Origin: Scandinavium manionii
GTDB taxonomy: Bacteria; Pseudomonadota; Gammaproteobacteria; Enterobacterales; Enterobacteriaceae
Assembly: GCF_024764775.1 (NCBI RefSeq)
Contig: NZ_JALIGC010000036.1
Coordinates: 248,001 to 312,000, forward strand
DNA length: 64,000 bases
Reading direction: 5' to 3'
How positions within the stretch are numbered: the stretch's first letter is position 1; each line of letters starts with the position of its first letter. Shown here in pieces: positions 9,277-17,779 of this stretch. The position numbers were made by a program, and so were the translations under genes. The notes beneath the pieces are model-generated. The model searched no databases. It was not told the origin of the DNA and saw only the letters and a program-made list of their open reading frames with translations.

Positions 9277-11292
9277 CTACTGAATCTGATTAGCCTGTTG
9301 CAGTGGCAGAACCAGGTTCATATCATTCTTGATTTTGGTATCAAGCGTGGAAGCAATCTGCTTCAGCACTTCACGATCACCTTCAACCTTCGCTTTGCCG
9401 TTGTTGAGCAGATCGTCCATTTTCTCTTTACCTGCAACAACTGCAATAAGATCAACTTTCGAAATCTGAACATTAACATCAGCTTTCTGCGCTGGCATAT
9501 CGTCAGTCAGCTCAACATAGTTAAGCACACCGTTATGCAGATCAAGCAGGAACTTATCACCATCCATATTCAGAGCAATAGTATGGTTACCCAGTTTCTC
9601 CGCCTTGATCTGATCCGAAATCATACTGATATAAGACATCAACAGTTTTGGTGGCAAATTAGCAATAACTTCCGGAGAAGCGGTGCTTAACTTGTTCGGT
9701 ACACTTCCGCCCACACGCAGTTCGTGAGCGCCTGACAGATAGAGGTTACGGGTAAGTGCCGTTTCTTCCTGATAACCAATCTGTTCCAGGGCATCAGCCA
9801 GCAGATAGTTGGCATCTTTGTTCGATGCATCGTAGGAAACAATATTGTTCAGGAGATCAGCCGCAAAGCGATAATCACCTTCTTTATAACTCTGAACAGC
9901 CAAATCAACGACTTTACTTTCACCACCCATTGCTTTCACATAGCGTTTGCCACGCTCAGCGTCAGGGTATTTCGCTAATTCCACAGCGTTGCCACTGAAC
10001 CAGCCAAGGTTTTTGATATAGGTCGATTTCAGGTTGTTACGGGTATTACCGTAGTACGGACGGTTGTCCCACTTGTTGAACACTTTTTCAGGCAGCTTTG
10101 CATTCTCAGCGATATCATCCGGACGGTAACCGTAGTTGGCGTAACGAATGGTGGTGTTGTAAAGAGACTGATAGGCGTCACGCTGATCTTTCAGATACTC
10201 AACAACGTTCTTGTTGCCCCAGACAGGCCAGGTATGTGGGCCGAACTGGACTTCAACATCATTGCCCCAACGCGCAATCGCGGCATTGATGTAGGATGCC
10301 CATTCACTTGCATCACGAGTCTTGGCACCACGCAGGGTATAGATGTTGTGTTGCAGGTGGTTAACTTCTTCTGCCATAGACAGTGCTTTCCACTGCGGGA
10401 TATACACGACCATTTCCGCTGGTGCTTCTGCACCAGGCGTCAGGTAGAAGACAAAATCCACACCGTCAATGGTCGCTTTTTCACCATCTTTAGTGATGAA
10501 ATGGTTTGGAATAGCCAGGGAGGAAGCACCATTCGCCAGTACTGGACCCAGCGCAGCGGTAATAGTGCCGGATGCATCTTGCTTCAGAACGTTACCGTAC
10601 TGGTAGCCAGCACGACGCGCCATGATGTTACCCGCCATCACGTTCTCACTGACAGCTTCTTCGACAAAGCCTTCTGGTGCGTAGAACGGAATTTTGCCGC
10701 TTTTGATGTCTTCAGGCGTTGCAAGACCTGCCGCGTAAATCCCGGCAAAACCACCAAAGTGGTCAGCATGGCTGTGGGAAATGATGACGCCCTTCAGCGG
10801 TTTTTTACCACGCTCTTTTTCATAAAGCTCAATGGATTTTTTGAACGAATCCACGGAATACTCTACGTCATACAGAACGATGCCGCTGTTGGTTTCGATG
10901 ATGGTGAGGTTGGAAATATCCTGCCCACGAACCTGATAAATATGATCAGAAACTTTATACAGCCCACCACGGTTAACCAGTTGAGCATGGCGCCACAGGC
11001 TTGGGTTCACTGATGCAGGGGCTTCTTTGTTCTGCATAAAGTTCATGCCAGTCGCACTGATCACGCCAGGGATGTCACCGTTATTGAGCAGTGGAGCGAT
11101 AAACCCTTTATCCACGTTTTCGAAATCAGTTTTGCTGGCAAAATCGAGTTGCTTATACACAGCTTCGTTTTTAGTTTTAGTCACATCAGTGGCTGGTTTG
11201 CTGTCAGCAGAAAACTGATAGTCGGCAGCTAAAACAGAACCTGAAATCATCAATCCGGCACATAACAATGCCAACGGTTTTATCTTCATCAT
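9277..11292 (-). CDS. yjcS: Secreted linear alkyl sulfatase (SdsA/YjcS family)
   Basis: The gene encodes a 671-residue periplasmic enzyme with a signal peptide of about 23 residues ending at VLA. The N-terminal two thirds form a metallo-beta-lactamase fold with the di-zinc motif HSHADH at about 173-178, a downstream EEVNHLQHNIYTLRG segment and PHTWPVWG. The C-terminal part looks like the SCP-2-type domain of this family. SdsA1 and YjcS hydrolyse primary alkyl sulfates such as dodecyl sulfate to alcohol and sulfate. Length agrees with E. coli YjcS. The symbol reflects family resemblance rather than proven orthology. The gene is monocistronic, with a terminator. Confidence 0.8.
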   Translation of the reverse strand: MMKIKPLALLCAGLMISGSVLAADYQFSADSKPATDVTKTKNEAVYKQLDFASKTDFENVDKGFIAPLLNNGDIPGVISATGMNFMQNKEAPASVNPSLWRHAQLVNRGGLYKVSDHIYQVRGQDISNLTIIETNSGIVLYDVEYSVDSFKKSIELYEKERGKKPLKGVIISHSHADHFGGFAGIYAAGLATPEDIKSGKIPFYAPEGFVEEAVSENVMAGNIMARRAGYQYGNVLKQDASGTITAALGPVLANGASSLAIPNHFITKDGEKATIDGVDFVFYLTPGAEAPAEMVVYIPQWKALSMAEEVNHLQHNIYTLRGAKTRDASEWASYINAAIARWGNDVEVQFGPHTWPVWGNKNVVEYLKDQRDAYQSLYNTTIRYANYGYRPDDIAENAKLPEKVFNKWDNRPYYGNTRNNLKSTYIKNLGWFSGNAVELAKYPDAERGKRYVKAMGGESKVVDLAVQSYKEGDYRFAADLLNNIVSYDASNKDANYLLADALEQIGYQEETALTRNLYLSGAHELRVGGSVPNKLSTASPEVIANLPPKLLMSYISMISDQIKAEKLGNHTIALNMDGDKFLLDLHNGVLNYVELTDDMPAQKADVNVQISKVDLIAVVAGKEKMDDLLNNGKAKVEGDREVLKQIASTLDTKIKNDMNLVLPLQQANQIQ

Positions 11293-11783
11293 TTTTGTAT
11301 CTCTCTCTTTCCAATCCGTGAGGTATTTTTTGACCTTAAAAAAACGAATTTCATGACTTTAATTACTTACCCAAAAAGGATAGTACCAAATGAGATTTTT
11401 GGTAGGAGAGGAGCGTTCAAAAATAAATTCATTTAGTTAGAGCGATTGTAACCTGCTCCCTGTGGAATAGCGGTGCCAAAGGGCCTTGTTGCGGTTTTAC
11501 CCTTATTTCCGTGTGTAGTCATGGATAATGACATGAATATCCAATGGCGCAATTGGAGAGGGTATTAAGCAAGTTTTTTGACATGCACCGCTTTGAGCTG
11601 ACAAGCGTCCCAAATATCAGTACCAGTCGTGGCTTACCGTCTCGTTTGGGTATCTGAGGTAGGCGTAAAAAACGCCGTTACGCTGAAGCGTATGAGGTAG
11701 GTAACAATCGTTGATGTATCCCATTCCGTATCTCATTTATGCGTCTAAGTGCCTGAGATACATCAACTTATTGTTTTCAAAGA
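11293..11783. other. Intergenic region between the sulfatase gene and the rnpB 3' end
   Basis: About 490 bases with no gene. The right half carries several short inverted repeats: TACGC/GCGTA with a TGAA loop at 11679-11692, GGCG/CGCC around an A run at 11662-11676, and an 11-bp arm pair at 11710-11720 and 11757-11767. Read leftward, the 11679-11692 hairpin followed by the T run at 11667-11672 could serve as the rnpB terminator. The left part should hold the sulfatase promoter. Confidence 0.5.
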
Positions 11784-12162
<379 letters not shown>

Positions 12163-12169
12163 GGCGCGA

Positions 12170-12198
12170 AGTATAGAGGGTTTGCGCGGCAATGTCAC
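12170..12198 (-). promoter_or_regulatory. rnpB promoter
   Basis: On the minus strand GTGACA and TATACT are separated by 17 bases, with TATACT about seven bases upstream of the mature RNA 5' end. This matches the layout of the strong E. coli rnpB promoter. It overlaps the tail of the garK remnant. Confidence 0.75.
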
Positions 12199-12199
12199 C

Positions 12200-12358
12200 C
12201 TTCGAGCGCATCCCTATTTGCAGCGTCGCGGCCACGTTACGCGAGGTGCGCTGGATATTGTCGAATGCGCCACGAAACGCCTCGTCAAGCGTGCCGATTT
12301 GCGTCAACACACTGAACACTGCATCAATGCCAATGAGTAAGCTGGCATTTTCTGGCAT
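12200..12358 (-). pseudogene. garK: garK 3' remnant (glycerate 2-kinase C-terminus)
   Basis: A short minus-strand frame reads as the last ~50 residues of a GarK/GlxK glycerate kinase, with GIDAVFSVLT, GTLDEAFRGAFDN and SRNVAATLQIGMR in the family's order. In E. coli garK lies just upstream of rnpB, in the same orientation. Here all sequence coding for the first ~330 residues is missing, and the similarity stops near 12350, close to a short hairpin-bearing segment and the ampC terminator. The frame shown continues into rnpB before stopping. This is best read as a deletion scar of the gar operon, not a working gene. Confidence 0.7.
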
Positions 12359-12435
12359 GGGCTGCCTTCAGGCTATAGCCTCACAGGGACCATCGCCACC
12401 TCCCAGGTAGGTGGTTTAAAGCTGACAACAAATAA
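12359..12435. other. Junction segment between garK remnant and ampC
   Basis: This short stretch contains an inverted repeat CCACCT/AGGTGG (12398-12416 region) and a GCCT/AGGC pair nearby. It marks the edge of garK similarity. It could be what is left of a mobile element, but no element can be identified. Confidence 0.35.
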
Positions 12436-12467
12436 CCCGGCAATGAACGCACCGCCGGGCGTTTTTT
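12436..12467. terminator. Terminator at the ampC 3' end
   Basis: A stem CCCGGC (12436-12441) / GCCGGG (12454-12459) is followed on the plus strand by CGTTTTTT and on the minus strand by TTATTTGTT. It may work in both directions. Confidence 0.6.
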
Positions 12468-12473
12468 ATCGGC

Positions 12474-13625
12474 TTATTGCAGCGTACTGAGGAGGGTATT
12501 TGCCGCTTTCACCCGCTCGGTATTCGGGTACATTTTGTTGGCCAGCATCACGATGCCGATGTGTTTTTCAGGAATGAACGCCACGTACGCGCCAAAACCG
12601 TTAGTCGACCCGGTTTTATGCACCAGAGAGGCTTTCACCGGCGCAACTGGCGGATCAATCGCCGTCACTGGCGAAGCCGCCAGCGCCACTTTATTATCGC
12701 TGCCGTTAATGACGGTCGCCGCCGCAACCGGCCAGTTCAGCATTTCCCAGCCTAAGCCCTGATACATACTGCCGCTGCGCCAGTAGCGCGACTGCGCAAG
12801 CTCCAGCCCCTTTTGCAGCGTCGGCTGTTTTACCTGCTGCGGGTTCATGTTGTATTGCACCCAGCTCGCCATATCTTCGATGGTGGATTTCACGCCGTAG
12901 GCTTCGGTATCCAGCATGCCCGGCCCGACGTGCATGGCTTTGCCATCACGATATCCCCAGGCGTAATGATTTTCTTCACTGGCCGGAACGGTGAGCCAGG
13001 TATGTTTCAGGTTCAGCGGTTGCAGAACGCGCTGACGCATCGCATCGTTAAACGTCATCCCGGATGGTTTCACCACCAGCGCACCAAACAGGCCAATGCT
13101 CGAGTTGGCGTACTGACGACGCGTTCCCGGCGCCCAGTCCGGCTGCCAGTTCTGGTAAAACTTCAGCAACGCGGCCTGATTATCGACCTCATCTGGCACC
13201 TGCAGCGGCAAGCCGCCAGCGGTGTACGTCGCCAGATCTAACAGAGTGATGCCCTTCCACTGCTTACCCGTCAGTTCTGGCCAGTATTTCGTAGCCGGGT
13301 CACTCAGCTTCACTTCCCCGCGCGCCACGATATCGCCGCCCAGCACGCCGGTGAAAGTTTTACTCACGGAGCCCAGCTCAAAAATCGTCTGCGTCGTCAC
13401 CGGCTGTTTTTTCGCGATGTCGGCCACGCCGTAGGTAAAGTAGTGCGGCTTGCCCTGATAAATCACCGCCACCGCCATGCCTGGAATGGCCTGTGCTGTG
13501 ATCATCGGTTTGAGCGTTTGATTGACAGCCTCTTCTAACTGTTTGTCACTCAATGTTTTTTGTGCGGAAAAGGCGGAAAAGGAGGCGCTCAGAACCAGCG
13601 CGCAGCAGAGTGTTTTTTTCATCAT
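12474..13625 (-). CDS. ampC: Class C beta-lactamase AmpC
   Basis: This is a periplasmic serine beta-lactamase that hydrolyses cephalosporins and penicillins. The ATG at 13625 is preferred over an upstream in-frame start at 13667: GGAAG lies just before it and the signal peptide then begins MMKKTLCC. Length is 383 residues, normal for AmpC. Class C motifs are present in order: SVSK near residue 86 (the nucleophile), YANSS near 170, and KTG (HKTGSTNGFG) near 337. It is divergently transcribed from ampR, as in inducible systems. The locus next to rnpB is unlike the frd-ampC-blc position known from E. coli, Citrobacter and Enterobacter. Confidence 0.97.
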   Translation of the reverse strand: MMKKTLCCALVLSASFSAFSAQKTLSDKQLEEAVNQTLKPMITAQAIPGMAVAVIYQGKPHYFTYGVADIAKKQPVTTQTIFELGSVSKTFTGVLGGDIVARGEVKLSDPATKYWPELTGKQWKGITLLDLATYTAGGLPLQVPDEVDNQAALLKFYQNWQPDWAPGTRRQYANSSIGLFGALVVKPSGMTFNDAMRQRVLQPLNLKHTWLTVPASEENHYAWGYRDGKAMHVGPGMLDTEAYGVKSTIEDMASWVQYNMNPQQVKQPTLQKGLELAQSRYWRSGSMYQGLGWEMLNWPVAAATVINGSDNKVALAASPVTAIDPPVAPVKASLVHKTGSTNGFGAYVAFIPEKHIGIVMLANKMYPNTERVKAANTLLSTLQ

Positions 13626-13678
13626 TGAAATTCTTCCATAAGTAACATGACAGAGAGTCTGGCACATCAGACGGGCTC

Positions 13679-13724
13679 AGTCTGCGGGAATTGACTGTGG
13701 CGAACAAACGATTAAATTTAGCAG
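13679..13724 (-). promoter_or_regulatory. ampC promoter and AmpR-binding region
   Basis: The minus-strand sequence CTGCTAAATTTAATCGTTTG (13705-13724) is nearly the conserved AmpR operator of Citrobacter and Enterobacter ampC as I recall it. It is followed by a -35 TTGTTC (13702-13707) and, 17 bases on, a -10 CAGACT (13679-13684). This supports AmpR-dependent induction of ampC by cell-wall fragments. Confidence 0.7.
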
Positions 13725-13753
13725 TAGCCTTAAGATTTTCTAACGGAAAAAAC

Positions 13754-14626
13754 ATGACACGTAGCTACATCCCGCTAAATTCGTTGCGTGCGTTCGAAGC
13801 CGCGGTGCGACACCTTAGCTTTACTCACGCCGCCATCGAGCTCAACGTCACCCATTCGGCCATCAGCCAGCAAGTCAAAGCGCTGGAAGAACATCTGAAC
13901 TGCCCGCTGTTTGTCCGCGTTTCGCGTGGATTACGGCTGACAACGGAAGGCGAAAACCTGCTGCCAGTACTGAATGATTCGTTCGATCGCATCGCGGGGA
14001 TGCTGGACAGGTTCGCGGTTTCCCATGAGCGAGAAAAACTGAAAGTCGGCGTGGTGGGTACGTTTGCCACCGGATTTCTGCTTCCCCGGCTGGAGGATTT
14101 CCGGCGTTGTTATCCGTATATCGATTTGCAGTTATCCACGCACAACAACCGGGTAGACCCAGCCGCTGAAGGGCTGGACTACACCATTCGCTACGGCAAC
14201 GGCGCCTGGCACGATACCGACGCCACGTTTTTATGCTCGGCCCCGCTGGCACCGCTGTGCAGCCCCGAACTGGCTGCGGCGCTGCGCACGCCGGGCGATA
14301 TTCTGCAATTCACGCTGCTGCGTTCATATCGACGCGATGAATGGAATTCCTGGTTCGAGGCGGTAGGCGAACAATCTCCGTCGCCCACGCATCGGGTGAT
14401 GGTTTTTGATTCGTCGGTGACGATGCTGGAAGCCGCCCAAGCCGGAATGGGTGTTGCCATCGCGCCGGTGAATATGTTCACCCACTTGTTCAACAGCGAG
14501 CGCATCACGCAACCCTTTGAATGCGAGATTAATCTCGGAAGTTACTGGCTCACGCGTTTGCAGGCCCGACCACAAACCCCGGCGATGGATGATTTCGCCC
14601 GCTGGCTGGTGAATCAGAGTTTGTAA
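13754..14626 (+). CDS. ampR: AmpR, LysR-type regulator of ampC
   Basis: The 290-residue LysR-family regulator controls ampC in response to muropeptides and UDP-MurNAc-pentapeptide. The start at 13754 gives the usual AmpR N-terminus (MTRSYIPLNSLRAFEAAVRH) and length. An in-frame ATG at 13691 would add an unusual extension. The winged helix-turn-helix spans about residues 8-65, including THSAISQQVKALE, and the effector domain follows. It is divergent from ampC across a 128-bp region that carries the operator. The open frame is intact, so inducible expression is expected. Confidence 0.95.
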   Translation: MTRSYIPLNSLRAFEAAVRHLSFTHAAIELNVTHSAISQQVKALEEHLNCPLFVRVSRGLRLTTEGENLLPVLNDSFDRIAGMLDRFAVSHEREKLKVGVVGTFATGFLLPRLEDFRRCYPYIDLQLSTHNNRVDPAAEGLDYTIRYGNGAWHDTDATFLCSAPLAPLCSPELAAALRTPGDILQFTLLRSYRRDEWNSWFEAVGEQSPSPTHRVMVFDSSVTMLEAAQAGMGVAIAPVNMFTHLFNSERITQPFECEINLGSYWLTRLQARPQTPAMDDFARWLVNQSL

Positions 14627-14630
14627 TCCC

Positions 14631-14643
14631 CCTTCATCAAGGG
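14631..14643 (+). terminator. Small hairpin after ampR
   Basis: A 5-bp stem CCCTT/AAGGG with a CATC loop lies just after the ampR stop codon. It is weak and has no T run. Confidence 0.3.
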
Positions 14644-14684
14644 TGAACATGATTTGCCCTTTATGAATCTCCTCAACGTGAACA

Positions 14685-14705
14685 CTTTCAAAACCCTTCC
14701 ATTAC
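14685..14705 (+). promoter_or_regulatory. Putative GatR operator upstream of gatY
   Basis: This 21-base segment (core AACCCTTCCATTAC) matches the segment at 20301-20321 upstream of gatR at 19 of 21 positions. Related TTTCG-containing repeats follow on both sides of the promoter. A shared site in front of the operon and of its repressor gene is what a GatR operator would look like; this is inferred from sequence only. Confidence 0.45.
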
Positions 14706-14723
14706 TTTCGATTATTTCGTTTA

Positions 14724-14739
14724 TTCGATCTAAATCACA
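14724..14739 (+). promoter_or_regulatory. CRP-like site and gatY promoter
   Basis: TTCGATCTAAATCACA matches 13 of 16 positions of the CRP consensus TGTGATCTAGATCACA. A -10-like TATATT lies at 14759-14764, placing the site near -40 of the predicted start. This is expected for a sugar operon under catabolite control. Confidence 0.55.
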
Positions 14740-14803
14740 AAACAACATTCCGAAAGCCTATATTTTATTTCGAAGAAAACAAACGAAAGAATTCGGAGGA
14801 AGA

Positions 14804-15658
14804 ATGTTCATCATTTCGACCAAAGCGATGTTAAAGAAGGCCCAGCGTGAAGGATATGCCGTCCCTGCTTTCAACATCCACAATCTCGAGACGCTGCAGG
14901 TGGTGGTTGAAACCGCATCGGAGCTCCGCTCTCCGCTGATTGTGGCCGGTACCCCGGGAACGTTCAGCTACGCAGGAATTGGGAATATCGTGGCGATCGC
15001 CGCAGAACTCGCCAGAAGCTACAACCATCCTCTCGCAGTCCACCTCGATCACCATGAAAGCGAAACTGACATTGAACAAAAGGTGAAAGCAGGCGTGCGG
15101 TCGGTGATGATCGACGGTTCCCACCACGCATTTGCCGAAAATATCGCGTTAGTGAAAAGCGTTACCGACGACTGCCATCGCTATGACGTCAGCGTGGAAG
15201 CTGAGCTGGGGCGCCTGGGCGGTCAGGAAGATGATCTGACCGTTGACGCCAAAGACGCGCTGTATACCCATCCGATTCAGGCACGAGAATTCGTTGAAAA
15301 AACCGGTATTGATTCACTGGCGGTCGCCATTGGTTCCGCCCACGGGTTGTACGTTGGTGAACCCAAACTCGATTTTGATCGTCTGGCAGAAATTCGTCAG
15401 CAGGTCGATATCCCGCTGGTTTTGCATGGCGCATCAGGGCTTCCGACAGAGGATATTCGCCGCGCTATTGCGCTGGGTATTTGCAAAGTAAACGTCGCGA
15501 CCGAGCTCAAAATGGCGTTCGCCAATGCTCTTAAAGACTATTTGAGCATTCACCCCGATGCTAGCGATCCTCGGCATTACATGATCCCCGCCAAATCAGC
15601 GATGAAGCAGGTCGTGCAGAAAGTCATTTTTGATTGCGGCAGTGAAGGAAAGCTGTAG
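14804..15658 (+). CDS. gatY: D-tagatose-1,6-bisphosphate aldolase, catalytic subunit
   Basis: This class II zinc aldolase cleaves D-tagatose 1,6-bisphosphate to DHAP and glyceraldehyde 3-phosphate, the last step of galactitol breakdown. The ATG at 14804 has an ideal CGGAGGA ribosome-binding site and gives 284 residues, the GatY length; the frame is open further upstream but without support. LDHHE (Asp82, His83), GSAHG near 180 and LHGASG near 208 are the catalytic and metal-binding segments. It could also be called kbaY from sequence alone. The following gatZABCD genes settle it as gatY. It is the first gene of the operon. Confidence 0.93.
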   Translation: MFIISTKAMLKKAQREGYAVPAFNIHNLETLQVVVETASELRSPLIVAGTPGTFSYAGIGNIVAIAAELARSYNHPLAVHLDHHESETDIEQKVKAGVRSVMIDGSHHAFAENIALVKSVTDDCHRYDVSVEAELGRLGGQEDDLTVDAKDALYTHPIQAREFVEKTGIDSLAVAIGSAHGLYVGEPKLDFDRLAEIRQQVDIPLVLHGASGLPTEDIRRAIALGICKVNVATELKMAFANALKDYLSIHPDASDPRHYMIPAKSAMKQVVQKVIFDCGSEGKL

Positions 15659-15711
15659 CACCTGAACTTAATCATTTCATTTTAAAGACTTAACCACTTT
15701 CGGAGAACGTA

Positions 15712-16983
15712 GTGAAAGAGATAATTGCTCGACATAAACGCGGTGAACATTTGGGGATTTGCTCCGTTTGTTCGGCGCACCCGCTGGTCATTGAGGCCGC
15801 CTTACGTTTCGATCTGTATAGCGACAATAAAGTGCTTATCGAAGCAACTTCGAATCAGGTAAATCAGTTTGGGGGTTATACCGGAATGAAACCCGCTGAC
15901 TTTCGGGACTTTGTCTATGCGATTGCGAAAGACATCGGTTTCCCATCTGAAAGGCTGATCCTCGGCGGCGATCATCTGGGGCCTAACTGCTGGCAAAACG
16001 AAGCCGCCGCAGTCGCCATGGAAAAATCCGTTGAATTGATTAGGGCCTATGTCGCGGCAGGGTTCAGCAAAATCCACCTTGATGCGTCGATGTCCTGTGC
16101 TGATGACCCTACGCCGCTCGATCCAATGGTCGTCGCTGAACGTGCAGCCATCCTTTGCAAGACCGCAGAAACCACAGTCACGGAAGAACAAAAACTCGCT
16201 CTGACGTATGTCATCGGCACCGAAGTTCCCGTTCCCGGCGGGGAAGCCAGCACCATCGGAACGGTTCATGTCACACGCGAGAAAGACGCGGCCCGCACCC
16301 TCGAAACCCATCAAATCGCCTTCCGCGCATTAGGGCTGGAAGACGCACTCAGCCGGGTGATTGCGATTGTCGTGCAGCCTGGGGTGGAATTCGATCATAC
16401 CCAGATCATTCACTATCAGCCGCATGCCGCCGAAGCGTTGTCTGGCTGGATAAAGCAAACCCCGATGGTCTACGAGGCTCACTCTACGGACTATCAAACC
16501 CGTCAGGCATACCACGCGCTGGTTCGCGACCACTATGCAATCCTGAAAGTTGGCCCGGCGCTCACCTTTGCATTACGAGAAGCCATCTTTGCGTTGGCGC
16601 AAATGGAAAACGAACTGGTCTCTCCTGAGCGTCGTAGCCACGTGTTGGAAGTGATTGATGAGGTGATGCTCAACGAACCGGGTTACTGGAAGAAGTATTA
16701 TCACCCGACCTGGAGCCAGGCGATGGTCGATATTCACTTCAGTCTCTCCGACCGGACCCGCTACTACTGGCCTCATCCGCGTATCAGACAGAGCGTAGAG
16801 AAACTGACTGCCAATCTGAATGAGGTCTCTCTTCCACTGGGATTAATCAGCCAGTTTATGCCGGTTCAGCTTGAACGCCTGTCCGAAGGTTCTCTCACTC
16901 TGACCCCGCACAACCTGATTATCGACAAAATTCAGGACGTACTCAGGGCCTATCGTTTTGGCTGTACGGCACAAGCAGCCTGA
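15712..16983 (+). CDS. gatZ: Tagatose-bisphosphate aldolase accessory subunit GatZ
   Basis: The 423-residue GatZ/KbaZ-family protein is needed for full activity and stability of the GatY aldolase and has no aldolase activity of its own. It shows the family's N-terminal HKRGEHLGICSVCSAHP, then GGDHLGPNCW near residue 85. The start is a GTG at 15712, with CGGAG a few bases upstream. It lies 53 bases after gatY, and the next gene starts 13 bases after its stop, so cotranscription is likely. No damage to the frame is seen. Confidence 0.93.
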   Translation: MKEIIARHKRGEHLGICSVCSAHPLVIEAALRFDLYSDNKVLIEATSNQVNQFGGYTGMKPADFRDFVYAIAKDIGFPSERLILGGDHLGPNCWQNEAAAVAMEKSVELIRAYVAAGFSKIHLDASMSCADDPTPLDPMVVAERAAILCKTAETTVTEEQKLALTYVIGTEVPVPGGEASTIGTVHVTREKDAARTLETHQIAFRALGLEDALSRVIAIVVQPGVEFDHTQIIHYQPHAAEALSGWIKQTPMVYEAHSTDYQTRQAYHALVRDHYAILKVGPALTFALREAIFALAQMENELVSPERRSHVLEVIDEVMLNEPGYWKKYYHPTWSQAMVDIHFSLSDRTRYYWPHPRIRQSVEKLTANLNEVSLPLGLISQFMPVQLERLSEGSLTLTPHNLIIDKIQDVLRAYRFGCTAQAA

Positions 16984-16996
16984 ATCCGGAGATTTT

Positions 16997-17461
16997 ATGA
17001 GCCAACTCTTTGTTCGAACCGGAATTAACTTCAGCTCGCGCCAGCAGGTGTTGGCGCATATTGGTGAAGAAATGCTGGCCAAAGGTGTCGTGCATGACAC
17101 CTACCCAGCGGCATTGCTGGAGCGCGAAGCCGTGTACCCAACCGGCATTGCGCTTGAACATCATGCCATCGCTATCCCTCACTGCGAGGCTGAACATGCA
17201 AAATCACCGGCGTTGTATTTGATTCGTCCCACCAGCCCGGTGAAATTTCAGCAGGCTGACGATGACACGGAGATCCACGCGTCCTTAATCATCGCCCTGA
17301 TCGTTGAAAACCCGACGGCACAGTTGAAGCTGCTGCGTCGTCTTTTTGGTGAGCTGCAAAACCCGGACACCCTTGAAGCGTTGCTAAGCGCCCCTGATAC
17401 CGAACTGGCCACGCTATTCCGGGAAACGGTTCTGGAACCTCAACTCTGCGTTCAGAACTAA
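16997..17461 (+). CDS. gatA: Galactitol PTS enzyme IIA
   Basis: The 154-residue cytoplasmic IIA component passes phosphate from HPr to GatB during galactitol uptake. The ATG at 16997 has CCGGAG upstream; a longer frame from 16958 would overlap gatZ and lacks support. His62, in AIPHCEAEH, is the expected phosphorylated residue. The fold is the mannitol/fructose-type IIA. It sits between gatZ and gatB in the conserved order. Confidence 0.92.
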   Translation: MSQLFVRTGINFSSRQQVLAHIGEEMLAKGVVHDTYPAALLEREAVYPTGIALEHHAIAIPHCEAEHAKSPALYLIRPTSPVKFQQADDDTEIHASLIIALIVENPTAQLKLLRRLFGELQNPDTLEALLSAPDTELATLFRETVLEPQLCVQN

Positions 17462-17490
17462 TAAGAAACTGATAATAAAAGGAATACCCT

Positions 17491-17775
17491 ATGAAACGTA
17501 AAATCATTGTGGCCTGCGGTGGTGCAGTAGCAACGTCAACCATGGCGGCAGAAGAGATTAAAGAGCTTTGCGAGTCGAACAATATCACTCTCGATTTAGT
17601 GCAATGTCGGGTAACGGAAATCGAAACTTATATGGATGGCGCAGATCTTATCTGCACCACCGCACGCGTTGATCGTACCTTTGGCGATATCCCCGTGATT
17701 CACGGTATGCCGTTTGTTTCCGGCGTCGGTATCGAAGCCCTGCAGCAAAAAATCCTGAACATCCTCGTGGGGTAA
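17491..17775 (+). CDS. gatB: Galactitol PTS enzyme IIB
   Basis: The 94-residue IIB component takes phosphate from GatA on Cys9 (VACGGAVATS) and gives it to galactitol carried by GatC. Length and motif match E. coli GatB. AAAGGAAT is the ribosome-binding site. The gene ends four bases before gatC starts, consistent with coupled translation of the IIB and IIC subunits. Confidence 0.95.
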   Translation: MKRKIIVACGGAVATSTMAAEEIKELCESNNITLDLVQCRVTEIETYMDGADLICTTARVDRTFGDIPVIHGMPFVSGVGIEALQQKILNILVG

Positions 17776-17779
17776 CGCC

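Noticed and set aside
13626..13667. Upstream in-frame start extending AmpC by 14 residues
   Set aside because: It would disrupt the signal peptide; the ATG at 13625 has a good ribosome-binding site and gives the normal length.
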